64,000 nt of DNA from the NCBI GenBank assembly GCA_947683625.1, contig CANTUR010001443.1, positions 1,358,501 through 1,422,500 of the forward strand. The letters run 5' to 3'. The notes beneath the pieces are model-generated. The model was not told where the DNA came from. It searched no databases and was given only the letters and a program-made list of their open reading frames with translations. Positions 1-12,204 of this stretch are shown here, in pieces; positions within the stretch are counted from its first letter, which is position 1; every line of letters starts with the position of its first letter. The DNA is from Mallotus nudiflorus (taxonomy: Eukaryota; Streptophyta; Magnoliopsida; Malpighiales; Euphorbiaceae). A program made the position numbers and the translations under genes.

Positions 1-1179
1 ATTTACGATTAATACAATCAATTGGTTATTTTTAAAAATATTGTAAGTTATTTTAAACATTCATTTCTTTTTATTCATAATTAAATAAAAATACATCTAA
101 ATTTGATTTTTTGTGAGTTTATTGTAGTTAGTTGAATAATATATTTCCCATTATATGATTTTAGCATTGAAAATACATATGATTTTAGCATTAAAGTATA
201 TATTTTAAATAATATTCGTTAGAAGAGTATTAAAGTGTAAAATAATGTGTAACACATGGTACTTAAAAGCTAAAAAAATAATACAGGATTGGTTTTGTCG
301 AAAGGCAAAACCATAGGGATCAAAATTGTATTTATCCCTATATATTACATAGGTTAACACTTTATATGATTGCTATGTGTACATGAGGTTTTGAATTAAC
401 TGTCATCCTGCACATGATGGGATATAGTGGAAAAAGGCATGCTGTATCATTATGGTCATTTGTTATGCTTTTTGACATAATATGTGAATATAGACCAATA
501 ATTGTTGTTTTGCTTTTGTTTTGTGTTTAATATTGTATGTGGAAGCTTTGATGTTTGCTGCAATAGCAGTATGGAAAATTCATGAAAACTTCAACCATTA
601 TGGTTATCTGAATTTATTTGGCTGTACCTTCTTTTATTTGCTCTATCCCGATCATGCCTGTTGTGCTTCATTGATCAGATTAAAAACTCAATATCCCATC
701 ACTGGTTCTCATTTCTCAGCCAAAATTCTTTGCAGTTTGATGGACACACAATGTACTTAAACTACAATATGCATAGGACACCACATCCATCTCATAACTG
801 CAGTAATTACAACTGTAGTAGCCATTTTAATAGAAATTGCTCTATCTTTCAATAAATGCATCTTTCAGTGTAATAATATCTTATCTTGGGAACTAAACAT
901 GCATAAATTCTAGGATAAAACTCCAAAAATCATCATCTTATGTGCCTTTTAATTTTTGAGAACTTCTATACCAAACATTTTCATGTTTACCATCATAGGA
1001 TTTTTCGTCTACTACAATTGATACAAGTTACATTGCTACTCCACTCTTTATTCAAATGCACAACTAGGACCAAAATTTTGCATCTACCTTCTGCCTAGGT
1101 GAACTAAAACCTCTAGTAAATTCTTATTATAACAGCATAAATTATGCCACTTTTTCTAATATGGAATATCTGTATGTAG
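1..1179. other. Non-coding stretch before the first recognised RLK exon
   Basis: I find no LRR-like exon here in any frame. The first recognised exon starts at 1180 after a TAG acceptor, so this DNA is most simply an intron of the receptor kinase gene, with the earlier exons lying before the window. It could also be upstream DNA if the gene is truncated. The short reading frames around 521-855 have no recognisable domain. Confidence 0.5.
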
Positions 1180-4100
1180 AGATCTCAGCTTCAACAACCT
1201 AACTGGAGAAATTCCTCCATCATTTTCACAATTAGAGAAAGCGGATTTTATGTAAGTGGATACCACAAGTAAATGCCATAAATCTATTGTTTGTATGCAG
1301 TTAAGTCAGCATAACTTTGCTACTTGATATTTGCTTAGGTACTTGACCAAAAACAAGCTTACAGGATCTATACCTGAGTGGGTTGTTGAAAGGAACAAGA
1401 ATGTGTAAGTTTATTTCCTTGACGTTTAATTTCAAACTTGAAGCTCCACTTCTGCCCAAAGTTTTCATGGTCCAACAGCTGTAAAGATGTTAAAATGTCA
1501 TCAGGGAATTTAATGTAACCATGTTCCATTACAGTTTCAAACTAAGCTCACAGTGTCAAGGAAAGAGTGTGACAATTTTGCTACAGCTACATGGATCATA
1601 ACAGTTAATGCTTTTGCTGGGCTTTGTCTGTAGGGATATTTCTGATAACAACTTCACTTGGGATAGCTCAAGTCAAATTGAATGTCCTCGAGGGAGTGTG
1701 TGAGTTTAATGAAAATGTTTTTATTTTTAAATCTTGAACCTTCTTTGTTATCAACATATTGAACTATTTCATGTCTTTTGCAGGAACTTAGTGGAGAGTT
1801 ACTCTTCATCTGCAAACAAGCTGTAAGAATCTTGCATGCATATTGTTACATATCTGTACTTACATGTAAAAGGATATTGTTACTGCTCATTTCATTTCCT
1901 TTTCCCTTTAAATTCTTGATTTTGATGTCTTATGTAATCTTCAGTTGACTGAGAGTACATTGGCATTACTTTTTCTCTTGTCACAGAAGTAAAGTCCATT
2001 CATGCCTGAAACAGAATTTTCCATGTTCAAGTAAACAATGTGAGTAAAAAGTGCGAGCATAATGTACCACATATTGCTTGTACACAATGCAGGCCATTGT
2101 TGGGATTTAGAGTAGTCAGTCTATTAGTAGAATTAGAAAGGGGAAAGAACTTGAATCGGTGTCATTGAAGCTTTTGTAAAAGGAAGCTTATATGCCTTAA
2201 TTCTATGCATTATGAATGATAACAAGTTAGACGTGGCTAATTCTAAATTTTCATTGATTTCCTTACTGCTTCAGAGCATGAGAATGCTCTATTCATGTAT
2301 AGTTGACATAGGTATTGACTATTGTTGGGCTTGTAAGTGTCAATATAATTAGAAAAAGGAACAACTTGAACACATTAATCCAAGAAAAAAATTCTGCGGT
2401 TTAGTTTTAATTTGGAACACAACCATGGAGTTTACTTAGATTCTTTCTTGAAAATGAAACAAATGTATCTGTTGGATACATGCCCAAACATCAGTAACAT
2501 GTGTTTTGCACTCTGAAATTTACTGTACTTTTCTTATCATTTAAATTTCATTTTTCTGACAAAATTTGTGTATATACATTCATCTTGGAATTTTCATTTC
2601 TTTTCAGATCATTATTCCTTGCACATTAATTGTGGAGGTAAAGAAACTGTTGCTAGTGGTAACATCACATATGATGCTGATTTGGAAGCAAGAGGTGCTT
2701 CTATGTATTACACAAGTCAGAATTGGGCATTCAGCAGCACTGGGAACTTCATGGACAATGATATTGATGCTGATCCTTATATTCAGACCAACACTTCTGC
2801 AATATCCAATGTTTCTGCTCTTGATGCACACCTTTACACGACGGCCCGAGTTTCTCCTCTTTCTCTCAGTTACTATGGACTTTGCCTTTTAAATGGAAAT
2901 TATACTGTAAAACTACACTTTGCAGAGATTGTTTTCACAAATGACAATACATTTAGTAGTCTCGGGAAGCGTATATTCAATGTTTACATCCAGGTAGCTA
3001 GATTTTCATGAGTAAAAAGAAAAATATGTGGGTTTTACAGCCCCTGAAAATTTATTATTTCTGATTCATGCATATGCAGGGAAAGTTGGTTCTGAAGGAT
3101 TTTAATATCGCAGAGGAGGCTGGTGGCACTGGTAGGCCAATTATGAAGGCATTTAATGTGGTTGTAAAAAGCCACACGCTGAAGATTCGTTTTTATTGGG
3201 CTGGAAGAGGAACAACAGGCATTCCAGTTAGAGGAATTTATGGGCCTCTTATATCAGCTATATCAGTAGATCCGAGTAAGTGCAGCTAAAATTTCTTTCT
3301 CCCTTATACTTGCACTTAAATTGCCTGAGCCTGATCAAGTCTAATGATGTAGCAAAAGTTCATCTGACAAGTATGATTTCAACCCACAACCCATATTGGT
3401 AGCATCATGATGTTATTTTATCCTCATTGTGTGTTATGCTACACTAGAGTTGAGACACTTGTAACTTCTGATGTATTCTAAAGAGGTATTTTTTTTATCA
3501 GATACTACACCTGTGATTTTTTTATCCTCATTGTGTGTTGTGCCTAAAGAATTGAAAGAGAAACTTACTAACAACTTGCTTTTTGTTATTCCTTTTTTAT
3601 TATTATTATTATTATGACAAAACCTATCTGTATTTTTTTTTCTTTTAAACCCCATTGTCAGTAGCTGGGCATATTTTTCCCATGAAATTTTAAACTGCCT
3701 GACAAAAATTAAATTTCAGTAGGGCATGCTGAATATGCTGATAGGATGGTTTTAGAAAGACCATTAGTCACCTCACAACTAATGGTGACAATTTCTTCAT
3801 GAATTTTTATGGTCATAAAATTTCAGTAACTACATCTAAGTGATGCATTCGCTACTTATCTCCACACGATTCATTGATTGGCCTTTTCTTTCACAGACTT
3901 CAAACCACCTTCAGATGATAACAAAAACAACGTCATTAAAGTGGCTGCTACTGTGCCTGCAGCAATATTTCTTGTCCTTCTGATCCTTGGCATCATGTGG
4001 TGGAAAGGCTGCCTGGGAGACAAAACATCTGCAGATAACGGTATCAATCATTCCACAAAGACTGTTTGCAAGTGATTTGGTGGAAAGAAATTTTATTGAA

Positions 4101-6641
4101 ACCTTCCACTCAAATTTATACCTTAGAAGAAATCACCCTTTTGTACATTGCATTGCATATTTTATTATTGCTTACACTGAATAAATTTTTTCTCAGTTAA
4201 TCTATGTTTATCTTACAAATTCTTAAAAATTGTGAAGAGATTGGGTTAATTTTTATTTGTCTTCTATATTTGCAAAAGAACACCTATAACAATGACATGA
4301 TTTTACTGTCTAATGACTTGCAAAACTGCATTCTGGCAGAGCTGAGAGGTCTGGATCTGCAGACAGGAATATTCACACTAAGACAGATAAAAGCTGCCAC
4401 TATGAACTTCGATCCAGAGAACAAAGTTGGGGAGGGTGGTTTTGGTTCTGTTTATAAGGTAATCTCATTCTTTTCATTATTTAAGATAAATGATCTGTAT
4501 GAACTACAAAAATTAAATGATTTGCAATATACATGTATAAATTATCTGAAGTCATGTATTCTGATAACATCAAAAGTTTTCATGCTAAACAAAAAGTATA
4601 GAAAAGATCGTGAAAGTTTGTTTACATAGAATACAAACTATTGGCAATGTTTGTTTTCAATTTTGAGTTTCAGTTGTGAACCTTCAAGTGTTTCAGATGA
4701 GCTACCACAATCTCCAAGAAAATTGTACTTTCTAATGAGCTACCACATTCTCCAAGAAAATTAGACTGAAAACCTTCAAGATTTATCTCTAAATGAAAGA
4801 TTAGATTTCCCAAGGCATTTTTGACATGTTGAGGTAGTTGTCACTCGAATTCTGAAAAGAGACCAAGAAGTGAATCAAAGAGAAGCAGGAATTCATTTTC
4901 AACTGAAAAAATGCTGTACAATAATTGCTATTCTTTATGTTATTAGGAAGCTTAGAGTTGGGACTTTTTACCATTAAATGCAGGGTCTATTATCAGATGG
5001 AACTGTAATTGCAGTTAAGCAGCTCTCCTCAAACTCTAGGCAGGGGAACCGTGAATTCGTAAATGAGATTGGCATGATTTCTGCACTGCAACATCCCAAT
5101 CTTGTGAAACTATATGGATGTTGCGTTGAAGGAAACCAATTATTGCTGATATATGAGTACATGGAAAATAACTGCCTATCCCGTGCTCTTTTTGGTTAGT
5201 TTTGGACTTGCATCTACCAAAAAATATGCACTTAAATTTGAACTAAGCTATTCTTCTTGTTACAAGAAACGAAGATTGATTGGTCTTGTTTCAATTATTT
5301 GCAGGGAGGAATCCAAAAACCAGGTTGAAACTGGATTGGCCCACTAGGCAGAAAATTTGTTTAGGTGTAGCTAGAGGATTAGCATACCTCCATGAAGAGT
5401 CAATAATAAAAATTGTGCATAGGGATATCAAGACTAGTAATGTGTTACTTGACAAGGATCTAAATGCCAAGATTTCAGATTTTGGCTTGGCTAAGTTAAA
5501 TGAAGATGATAACACCCACATCAGTACCCGGATTGCTGGAACTATGTAAGTTCTTGTGTAAGAACATTATCTTATTCTCATCATTTTAACTGGTTAAATA
5601 TGAGTTTTACATCATACTTTGACTTTTTATTTTACAAGTGAAGCCTTTTTTGTGTCATATCTTTAAAAGATTTTCTGTTTCTTCTTTTGGATAAGCAGAG
5701 TTATTTTCCAACATCCATGCCTTTCACTAGACAATCTATTGATTTAGACTTTCTATTTTTCTCACACGTACTTTCATCATAGCAATAACAATAAAGGCTG
5801 ACGATCATATTTACGTTGTTATGATTGGTTATATTACTGTGTGAAATCTTTTCAGCATGTGTCAGTTTTGTTTTGACTTTAAATTTTGCAGTGGTTATAT
5901 GGCTCCTGAGTATGCGATGCGTGGCTACTTAACCAATAAAGCAGATGTATATAGCTTTGGAGTTGTTGCATTGGAAATTGTCAGTGGAAAGAGCAACACA
6001 AACTGCAGGCCAAAGGAGGAATTTGTTTATCTTCTTGACTGGGTAATTGAATCATTTCACAATTTCTTTTCACTTATTCCGAGAAGTAAAATTCTTTTAT
6101 CTGGTTACTTACCACGTCATGACTCGGCAGAATTTATTTCTAGGTTGTCAAAAGTTCTGATATTTTATTACATTGCATGCATAACGACATTCTTAATTAC
6201 ATAGTTGGGTTCGTTCAGGCTTATGTTTTGCAAGAGAGGGGAAGTCTGCTGGAGTTGGTTGATCCAGAGTTAGGGTCATCCTATTCATCAGAGGAAGCAA
6301 TGGTGATGCTAAATGTAGCACTGTTATGTACCAATGCATCCCCAACTCTTAGGCCTACAATGTCTCAAGTCGTAAGCATGCTCGAAGGTCGAACTGCTGT
6401 TCAGGACCTTCTTTCTGATCCTGGATTTTCAGCTATAAACTCGAAATACAAGGCTATAAGAAACCACTTCTGGCAGAACCCAAGCCAGTATCATAGCCTA
6501 TCTGCAAATGGTCCGTGTACTGATTCCTCAAGTTCATATATAGACATCGAAGAAGCTGATCGAATTTTAAGAGTCAGTTTAGCTGCATCTAACGCACATG
6601 TAGAAGCAGAAGAGACTACTACTCTCTTAAGAGTTGCTTGA
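1180..6641 (+). CDS. LRR receptor-like kinase with malectin domain, LRR-VIII-2 type, 5' partial
   Basis: Membrane receptor-like Ser/Thr kinase; the ligand is unknown. Exons read by GT-AG sites and continuous frame: 1180-1251, 1339-1404, 1634-1699, 1784-1822, 1987-2039, 2608-2993, 3080-3275, 3897-4040, 4340-4458, 4984-5194, 5305-5545, 5892-6042, 6219-6641. They total 2167 bases, giving 721 codons plus stop after one leading split-codon base, with no stop inside. Order: LRR end (DLSFNNLTGEIPPSF), a linker, the malectin domain (exons 2608-3275, starting HINCGG), one membrane helix (about 3930-4000, followed by MWWKG), then the kinase. The kinase looks catalytically complete: glycine loop GEGGFGSVYK, lysine in VIAVKQL, HRDIKTSN (RD kinase), DFGLAK, and GYMAPEYA. 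The C-terminal tail is Ser/Thr-rich and ends at TGA 6639-6641. The signal peptide and most LRRs are not in the window. Subfamily is inferred from domain order. Confidence 0.93.
4698..4761 (+). repeat. Short tandem duplication in an RLK intron
   Basis: A segment starting TGAGCTACCACA occurs at 4698 and again at 4736, a period of 38 bases with one or two differences. It lies in the intron between exons 4340-4458 and 4984-5194 and does not touch a splice site. Confidence 0.75.
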
Positions 6642-6980
6642 CTAAAAGCCAATTGGTTGCCAGTGTTGTTGTCCATGTGCTTCAAGCACCGCCAGAGAAT
6701 TTCCAGGAGGAGGTATCAAGAATTGAGCTGACCTCTTGCATTATTAAAAACCAAACATTCGATCACTAGGCTACACATAGCATCACTATATATGCACTTA
6801 ATCTATAATATGTATATATGTATACATATAGGCCAAGTGGATTATTGATTATATATGTATGAAGTTGCGAGTCAGAACCTTACATGAAATAATGCATTAT
6901 AGAAGAGTATTGCTTTTATTGATGATTTCTTGAAGATACTATTTTTTAGTCTCTTGACATTTATTTGAACAAGTGCATTC

Positions 6981-7520
6981 TCATTTCATCAAGATTGACT
7001 TGCCATTTAGTTTGCTAGCAAAATACTTCTTGTAGTACTTCAATGGGACTTGCTGAAAGTTTGGTGGATTTAAAGGACCAATGAGTGTGGGAAGGGCCTA
7101 CAATAGAGTCGAGCTTTGGACTATAAAAGGTTGCAATTGAGTCTCTCTCTTTTCTTGAATTCACCACTGCCCTTGGTTCAATCCTTTTATACACACCATT
7201 GCTTATAATCTGCATTAAAAGGTTAGAATTTGATTATTAGGATACTAATCTCATGCCAATCAAATTATTTTTGAGCTCCACTATATGCAAGAAAAAGAAA
7301 AAATTAATACCTCCATGATGTCTCCAAGGTTGACAACAAAAGCATTAGGGAAAGGTTTGATTGGAACCCATCTGTCATCCTTTCTGGTTTGTAGCCCTTT
7401 AGTTTCATTAATTTGAAACAGAATTGTTAGAGCATCACCACCAGAATGAGGTGTGATTCCAATGGCTTTTCTTGTTCTGTATATGGTGGATAATATTTCA
7501 TTCTCGTTCCTTGGAAACCA
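6981..7520 (-). pseudogene. 2-oxoglutarate/Fe(II) oxygenase (SRG1-like) 3' fragment, broken
   Basis: On the minus strand two exon remnants match the C-terminal half of plant 2-oxoglutarate-dependent dioxygenases. The first runs from about 7520 down to 7311 (RMKYYPPY, then GITPHSGGDALTIL, then WVPIKPFPNAFVVNLGDIME). An intron with a GT donor and GCAG acceptor follows, then an exon from 7209 down (IISNGVYKRIEPRAVVNS, ERDSIATFYSPKLD). The iron-binding HxD is HSG and the second histidine (usually IEHRAVVN) is proline; only the RxS pair that binds 2-oxoglutarate remains (RDS). There is a frameshift near 7455 and another before the tail FASKLNGKS, which ends at TGA 6981-6983. The N-terminal half is missing. 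Catalysis is not possible with these changes. It faces the RLK gene tail to tail. Confidence 0.85.
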
Positions 7521-8090
7521 TAGCTAAATGAATTCTCCATTTCCTGCCTATCAATCTTTAAAGCTTGGGCCCCTGACCCAAAAGTTCCATGCCCAAAATT
7601 CTACAATAAAGTTCCAAAGTTTCTCAACAAAAAATTTTGGATCTTTACATAAATGTCTAGAAAACAATTTCCTTTTTCTAAAATGCCCGTACTTCTTTTA
7701 TATTACTAATATACCTAAAGAATCAAAAATAATTACCTCCGTATTGGCGCCGCTTCATTGTAAAAGCCAATTTAAACGCCTTTAGTCAAATGGCGATTTA
7801 ATTGCTTTCATTACCAACCGGCCCTTCTAGTCTATATATATATATTAAAAAATATATTTTAATGTTTAATTAATAATTAATATTTATTAATTATTTAATC
7901 TAAATAATATATTATTTATTTAAATTTTAATTTAATTGAAATATATTTAATTACAATATATTATTATAATAAAATATTATTATTATTATTATTATTATTA
8001 TTGTTATAATAAAAAAACATAGCAACTGCAAATGAATAAATACAAATTTCAAAGATATGAAATTTGAAATATTTTTCGTTTACATTTGAT
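7521..8090. other. AT-rich spacer without a gene
   Basis: No coding similarity seen. The last 300 bases are nearly pure A/T with short TTAATTA-type runs. The stretch lies between the oxygenase pseudogene and the broken end of a copia element. Confidence 0.6.
7974..8003. repeat. (TTA)n microsatellite
   Basis: About nine to ten uninterrupted TTA/ATT units inside AT-rich DNA. Confidence 0.9.
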
Positions 8091-9788
8091 TTACTTTTTA
8101 TTAAGTCGTTGAAGGATTATGTTTTTTGTTTTGGAGCTGAGCTTAGTGAGCTGAGCAAAGGATGTTGATTTTGAATTAGAACAAATCCAGCCTAGTCCCC
8201 AAAGGTCAGAACAAATTAATTCTAATGGCTTGGATGCTTGAAATGAATAACAAACAAAGAGAAGTTTGTGACTTTTATTGACGGAACATGCATGACATAA
8301 AGAAAAATGGTTATTACAAGGCTTTTTTTGAGTGACTAAGAACTTGGCTAACAATGCTAATTGAGGCATGTACTAATCTAGAATGCCAAGTTGAAAGGGA
8401 ATAAAGAAAAGCATGTTTTTGTCTTGAGAAAGTGGTGACTAGAGTCATTGCTAAGGAATAAAGACCACCATCATAATAGTAAATTCCTTATGCAGATATC
8501 CTTTATTTCAAAGTACGAGGGAGAAAATTCAACAAAGACATCATTAGAGTTAGTAATTGAAAAAACTGATAATAGATTATAACAAGCCTCAAGAATATGA
8601 AAAATGTTATGTAAATTGAAAGTTTTATTGTGTGTGGTATAGTGAGAAGAACCAACATGGGATATTAAGAGGCTTTTACCATTTCCAAAATTAATGTCAT
8701 TAGGGCCATGATAATCTGTATGATGACTCAAATTATCGAGTTCATGTGTTGAATGATGAGTTGCACTGGAGTCCATTATCCATTGCTAAGGTGATAGGCG
8801 ATTGGTGGAGGGCAAATTGCTAGTTGGTTTCTGGGTGGTAAAACGATTGGAGCAATTAATTTTTTATGAAGAACAGGTTCTGGCAATATTTCCAATGCCA
8901 TGATAGTTGTTACATGTCAAGGTGGTGATGTCTAGAGAAGATGGAATAGATGTAAATAGAGATGAGAGAGGTGCCTGGTAGTGAGGTGCCATGTTTGGAT
9001 GAGATGACAGTCCATGACCTCATCCTCTTGAGAGACGATCACTGCGACCTAAGTTGAAGGGATGTCTTGCATGGTAGAATGCAGTGGGTGGTGTAGGCAG
9101 TATGGCTCATTGTGTTTATTTTCAATTGCAAGGCTCATTTCTTCACTGATTAAGAGCCCATAAAGATCATCGGAGGTAACTGTGTCGACTCGATTTTCTA
9201 AGGACCGAACAAATGGATGATATTCTAACTTAAGTCCATTAGTTATAACATGCAAAAAATCATCATCGCTGACGAAGAGCAGTAAGTCTGTATGCCATAC
9301 TCTTAGCTCATTGAGTATAAGTTACAATGGTTTCATCAACTATACATTGCAGTTGGAATAAGGCAGATTTTAAGGTGCGAAATTTGTGCCTTTAATCCTG
9401 ATGCATAGGTTTTGATAAAATGATCCCATGCATCTTTAGCATTTTTTGCACTAACCACTTAAGGAATAAAATTCTCAGTAATAGAACCAATTATCCAACT
9501 GAGAACTAGTTGGTCTTGGCGAAACTAGGAATTGTACAGAGGATTGGGTTAATTATTGTCAAGAAAAGGTGGTGGAGGCTACAAACTATCATCAATATGC
9601 TTGGCTAGATCATAATTATTGAGTTGAGGAAGGAGTTGAGCTTGTTAAAGCAGGTAGTTTATGGCATTTAATTTGATTGGAAGATGAGTAGCGATATTTG
9701 GTAATTAGGATACTTAAAAGTTAGTATTGAAGGAGGGATTAGAAGTGTTGGACGTGTTTGTCCTGGTGGTGGAGCTTTCAAAATCCAT
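8091..9788 (-). pseudogene. Ty1/copia gag-protease-integrase remnant, truncated
   Basis: Read on the minus strand from ATG at 9788-9786. The gag N-terminus starts MDFESSTT and is stopped within about 25 codons, followed by a UBN2-type gag segment (near 9255-9049: VTSDDLYGLL). The protease has an active-site-like DSSATHH (family: DSGATHH) near 8770. A GAG-pre-integrase/integrase zinc segment follows near 8290-8200, with SHKLLF and KPLELICSDLWG. The element stops at about 8090: the integrase catalytic core, reverse transcriptase, RNase H and 3' LTR are gone. Frames are interrupted several times. It belongs with the LTR at 9832-10327. Confidence 0.85.
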
Positions 9789-9817
9789 AAGAAAAAAAAG
9801 GTTGTTGAACCCTTTTG

Positions 9818-9831
9818 CTGCTATGATAACA
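9818..9831 (-). promoter_or_regulatory. Primer binding site of the truncated copia element
   Basis: On the minus strand the bases directly after the LTR read TGTTATCATAGCAG, close to the tRNA-Met-type site TGGTATCAGAGC. It lies between the LTR and the gag start, as expected for a 5' end. Confidence 0.6.
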
Positions 9832-10327
9832 TGTGAATAAATTAGCAAGCTCAAGGCTTTGCATTATCGTTAAGTAAAGTTTATATACAATGATCAATTA
9901 CACTTGTGATGATAGAAAATACAATAAATAGATAATAATACAATATGATGAAGATAAAAACGACAATGAGTAGATAAGGTGAGCTTATTGGGTATCCTTA
10001 TCACACATCACATATAAAAGAAAAATCTTTAGGAAGTTGTAATTAACAATAGAAGAAAATAAGACAATCATAATCTATGCATGAAATAGTCTCATGTGAA
10101 TAGCTTCCATTAATTTGGAAAAGAAAATCAAACTTTGATTCACCGAAGACATATGTGCGGAGAAGACTTGAGATTGTTGATTTGAGAAAGGCTCGTGTAG
10201 AGTTTGCTATGGACTAAGAAAGTTTCATTAAAGATATGTACAGGAACTAGGAAAGCCAAATGTAGTATATGTCGTGGACTTTGATAATTTCCATCAAAAC
10301 AGATGAAAGATATCGCTACGATGAACA
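9832..10327 (-). repeat. 5' LTR of the truncated copia element
   Basis: On the minus strand it begins TGTTCATCG at 10327 and ends ATTCACA at 9832, so it has TG...CA ends and directly abuts the primer site. Length is about 496 bases. No second copy exists in the window to confirm the borders, because the 3' end of the element is lost. Confidence 0.5.
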
Positions 10328-11411
10328 TTTGAATTTATATTTGGGCTAGAGCATTGGTTGGTTCGGTTGTAAAGGAGATAAAACCAATCGGTTTTGAAGA
10401 TGTCTATTTAGACGTCGGATCGAATCAAAGTAAGAATTAAAATCGAATAATTGGTTATTGAAGAAATTTCTATTTTTTTAGTTCGATTTATCAGATTGGG
10501 CTATAAGGGTTGGGCTTTAGAAATAAAAAGCCCAACAATTTCATATATATGGATTAATGACTTTAAACACTCAATTTTGTGTACAAAATGTAAAATACAT
10601 TTACAATATAATTTTCCCCATAGACCATAACTGATGGCCTATTAATCTATAATGTGATTAACAAAAAAATTAAGTACAAAATTAATGGATCTTTAAAATT
10701 TCTTACATAAAAATGTCTACATTATATAAAAATTTAGCAGACAGTATACAAAATTATATGCAAGTAAATGCCTGCATAATAAAAAAATCCTAATTGTAGG
10801 TAGCTGGCACAAATATAATAGTTAGTGTCTCCAAAACCAAGTAAATCCCTGCAAAGAACAATTAAAAAGAAAGGGCAAAGTAAGGCTCATAATATAAACA
10901 ACACTGAAAGAAATAAAATTGAAATGAGGCTCAGAATTTTAATGTATCAATCAATCCAAGAATACCAAGAATACAACCACATTTTTTATAGCTAATAAAA
11001 AGTAAGCCTCCAAAGAAACCTAAACATACACTATTATAAAACTTAGAATACATTAGGGTGGAAGCTTCATTGTCACCTCAAAGAAATGCACAGGCACAAC
11101 AACAACAACAATAATGGCACCTCAACATAAAGGCATATAATGTTGGTCACAATGTGTGCAAATCATAATAGCCTATGGAAATAGTCACAACACAATCAAA
11201 GCAGCAAGCAGGGACAAGCAACTAAGTGAAAATCAAGCAGTAATGGAAATAGGCAATCAGACATATATATTATAAGAAATAAAAAAAACCATAAAATTTA
11301 TTGAGCAATGTTATATTATGATTTAATGAAGTTCAATTTAGCCTCTAGTTGATGTTGAAGGGCCAATGTCTATTTGTTCAGGAAAATATGTAAAAACTTT
11401 CATAATAGTGA
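10328..11411. other. Unassigned intergenic DNA
   Basis: No coding similarity seen. It includes a stretch around 10350-10500 rich in GGTTCGGTT-like words, which recur near 36880 and 61480. Such words are common in plant non-coding repeats; I cannot assign them to a family. Confidence 0.5.
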
Positions 11412-12204
11412 TGTGATCCAAGCAAGCCCTAATCATGTCAGCCAACATGATGATCCACTCAAGTATAATGGTCTAATGATTAAAACCTACATGAAGAAGT
11501 TTAAGGGTGGTTTACGATTATTCTTGAAGTAAAAGATCAAGTTTAGGGTAGAGAATCCAAACACAAGTACAAATGGAGCTCAATTGAGTGAAATTGGAGA
11601 AAGTTTGACACAAGGGAAAATTCATCCTTTTTTACCTTATTATCACATTTTGACCCTCAAAATGAAGAATTCATGTCAAACTCTTCAAGTGCAGTGATTT
11701 GCATTGAAAACACATCAAGTGCAATTTTTGAAGATTTTAGAAGCTTTTAGAATCAACTAAGGGAATCTACAAGAATCAAGAACCTTTTAAGAATATTCTC
11801 TATAAATAATACCCTAGATGTGATGGAGAGTGGCTGCTAGTCATTAAAAGACTTGGTTAAATTTTGTTTAGTTGTCAATTTGACTTTTCAATGCTTAGTT
11901 GTCATGAGTTGTCAATTTAACTTTTCAAAGCTTACTTGTCATATTTTTTAAGGGATTCTATTTAGTAAAGGATTTTTCTTTATAAGTGTCTTTAGGAATA
12001 AGTAAGAAAACTTACTCCTTCAAGGATTATGATGTTTACATGCCTAAAAGGCCATATTAATGTAGTACGACTTTAGAGAAGTTTTATCAATTAATTCTGA
12101 ATTCTTGAGAGATTAAAGTCATTTTCTTTTGTTCTTAAAAGAACTTTAGTGAATTTATCAAGTGAAGGCTTGGTACATTCAAACTTTCTCTAAATTTATC
12201 AAGT
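11412..12204 (+). repeat. Left LTR of gypsy element X, truncated at its 3' end
   Basis: About 790 bases match the LTR at 28402-29405 over most of their length (both start TGTGA, then AAGCAAGCCC, and share the block TGGAGAGTGGCTGCTA). The match ends near 12190. At 12205 the sequence switches into the middle of the LTR of the array lineage. The TATA box of the right copy has been lost here. I read it as the 5' LTR of X. Confidence 0.7.

Noticed and set aside
521..855. Two overlapping open frames before the receptor kinase exons
   Set aside because: No LRR or signal-peptide pattern fits the kinase gene, and no splice-consistent join to 1180. Treated as intron or upstream DNA.
6815..6830. TATATGTATACATATA palindrome after the receptor kinase stop as a terminator
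   Set aside because: Such AT palindromes are common by chance here, and plant genes do not use hairpin terminators.
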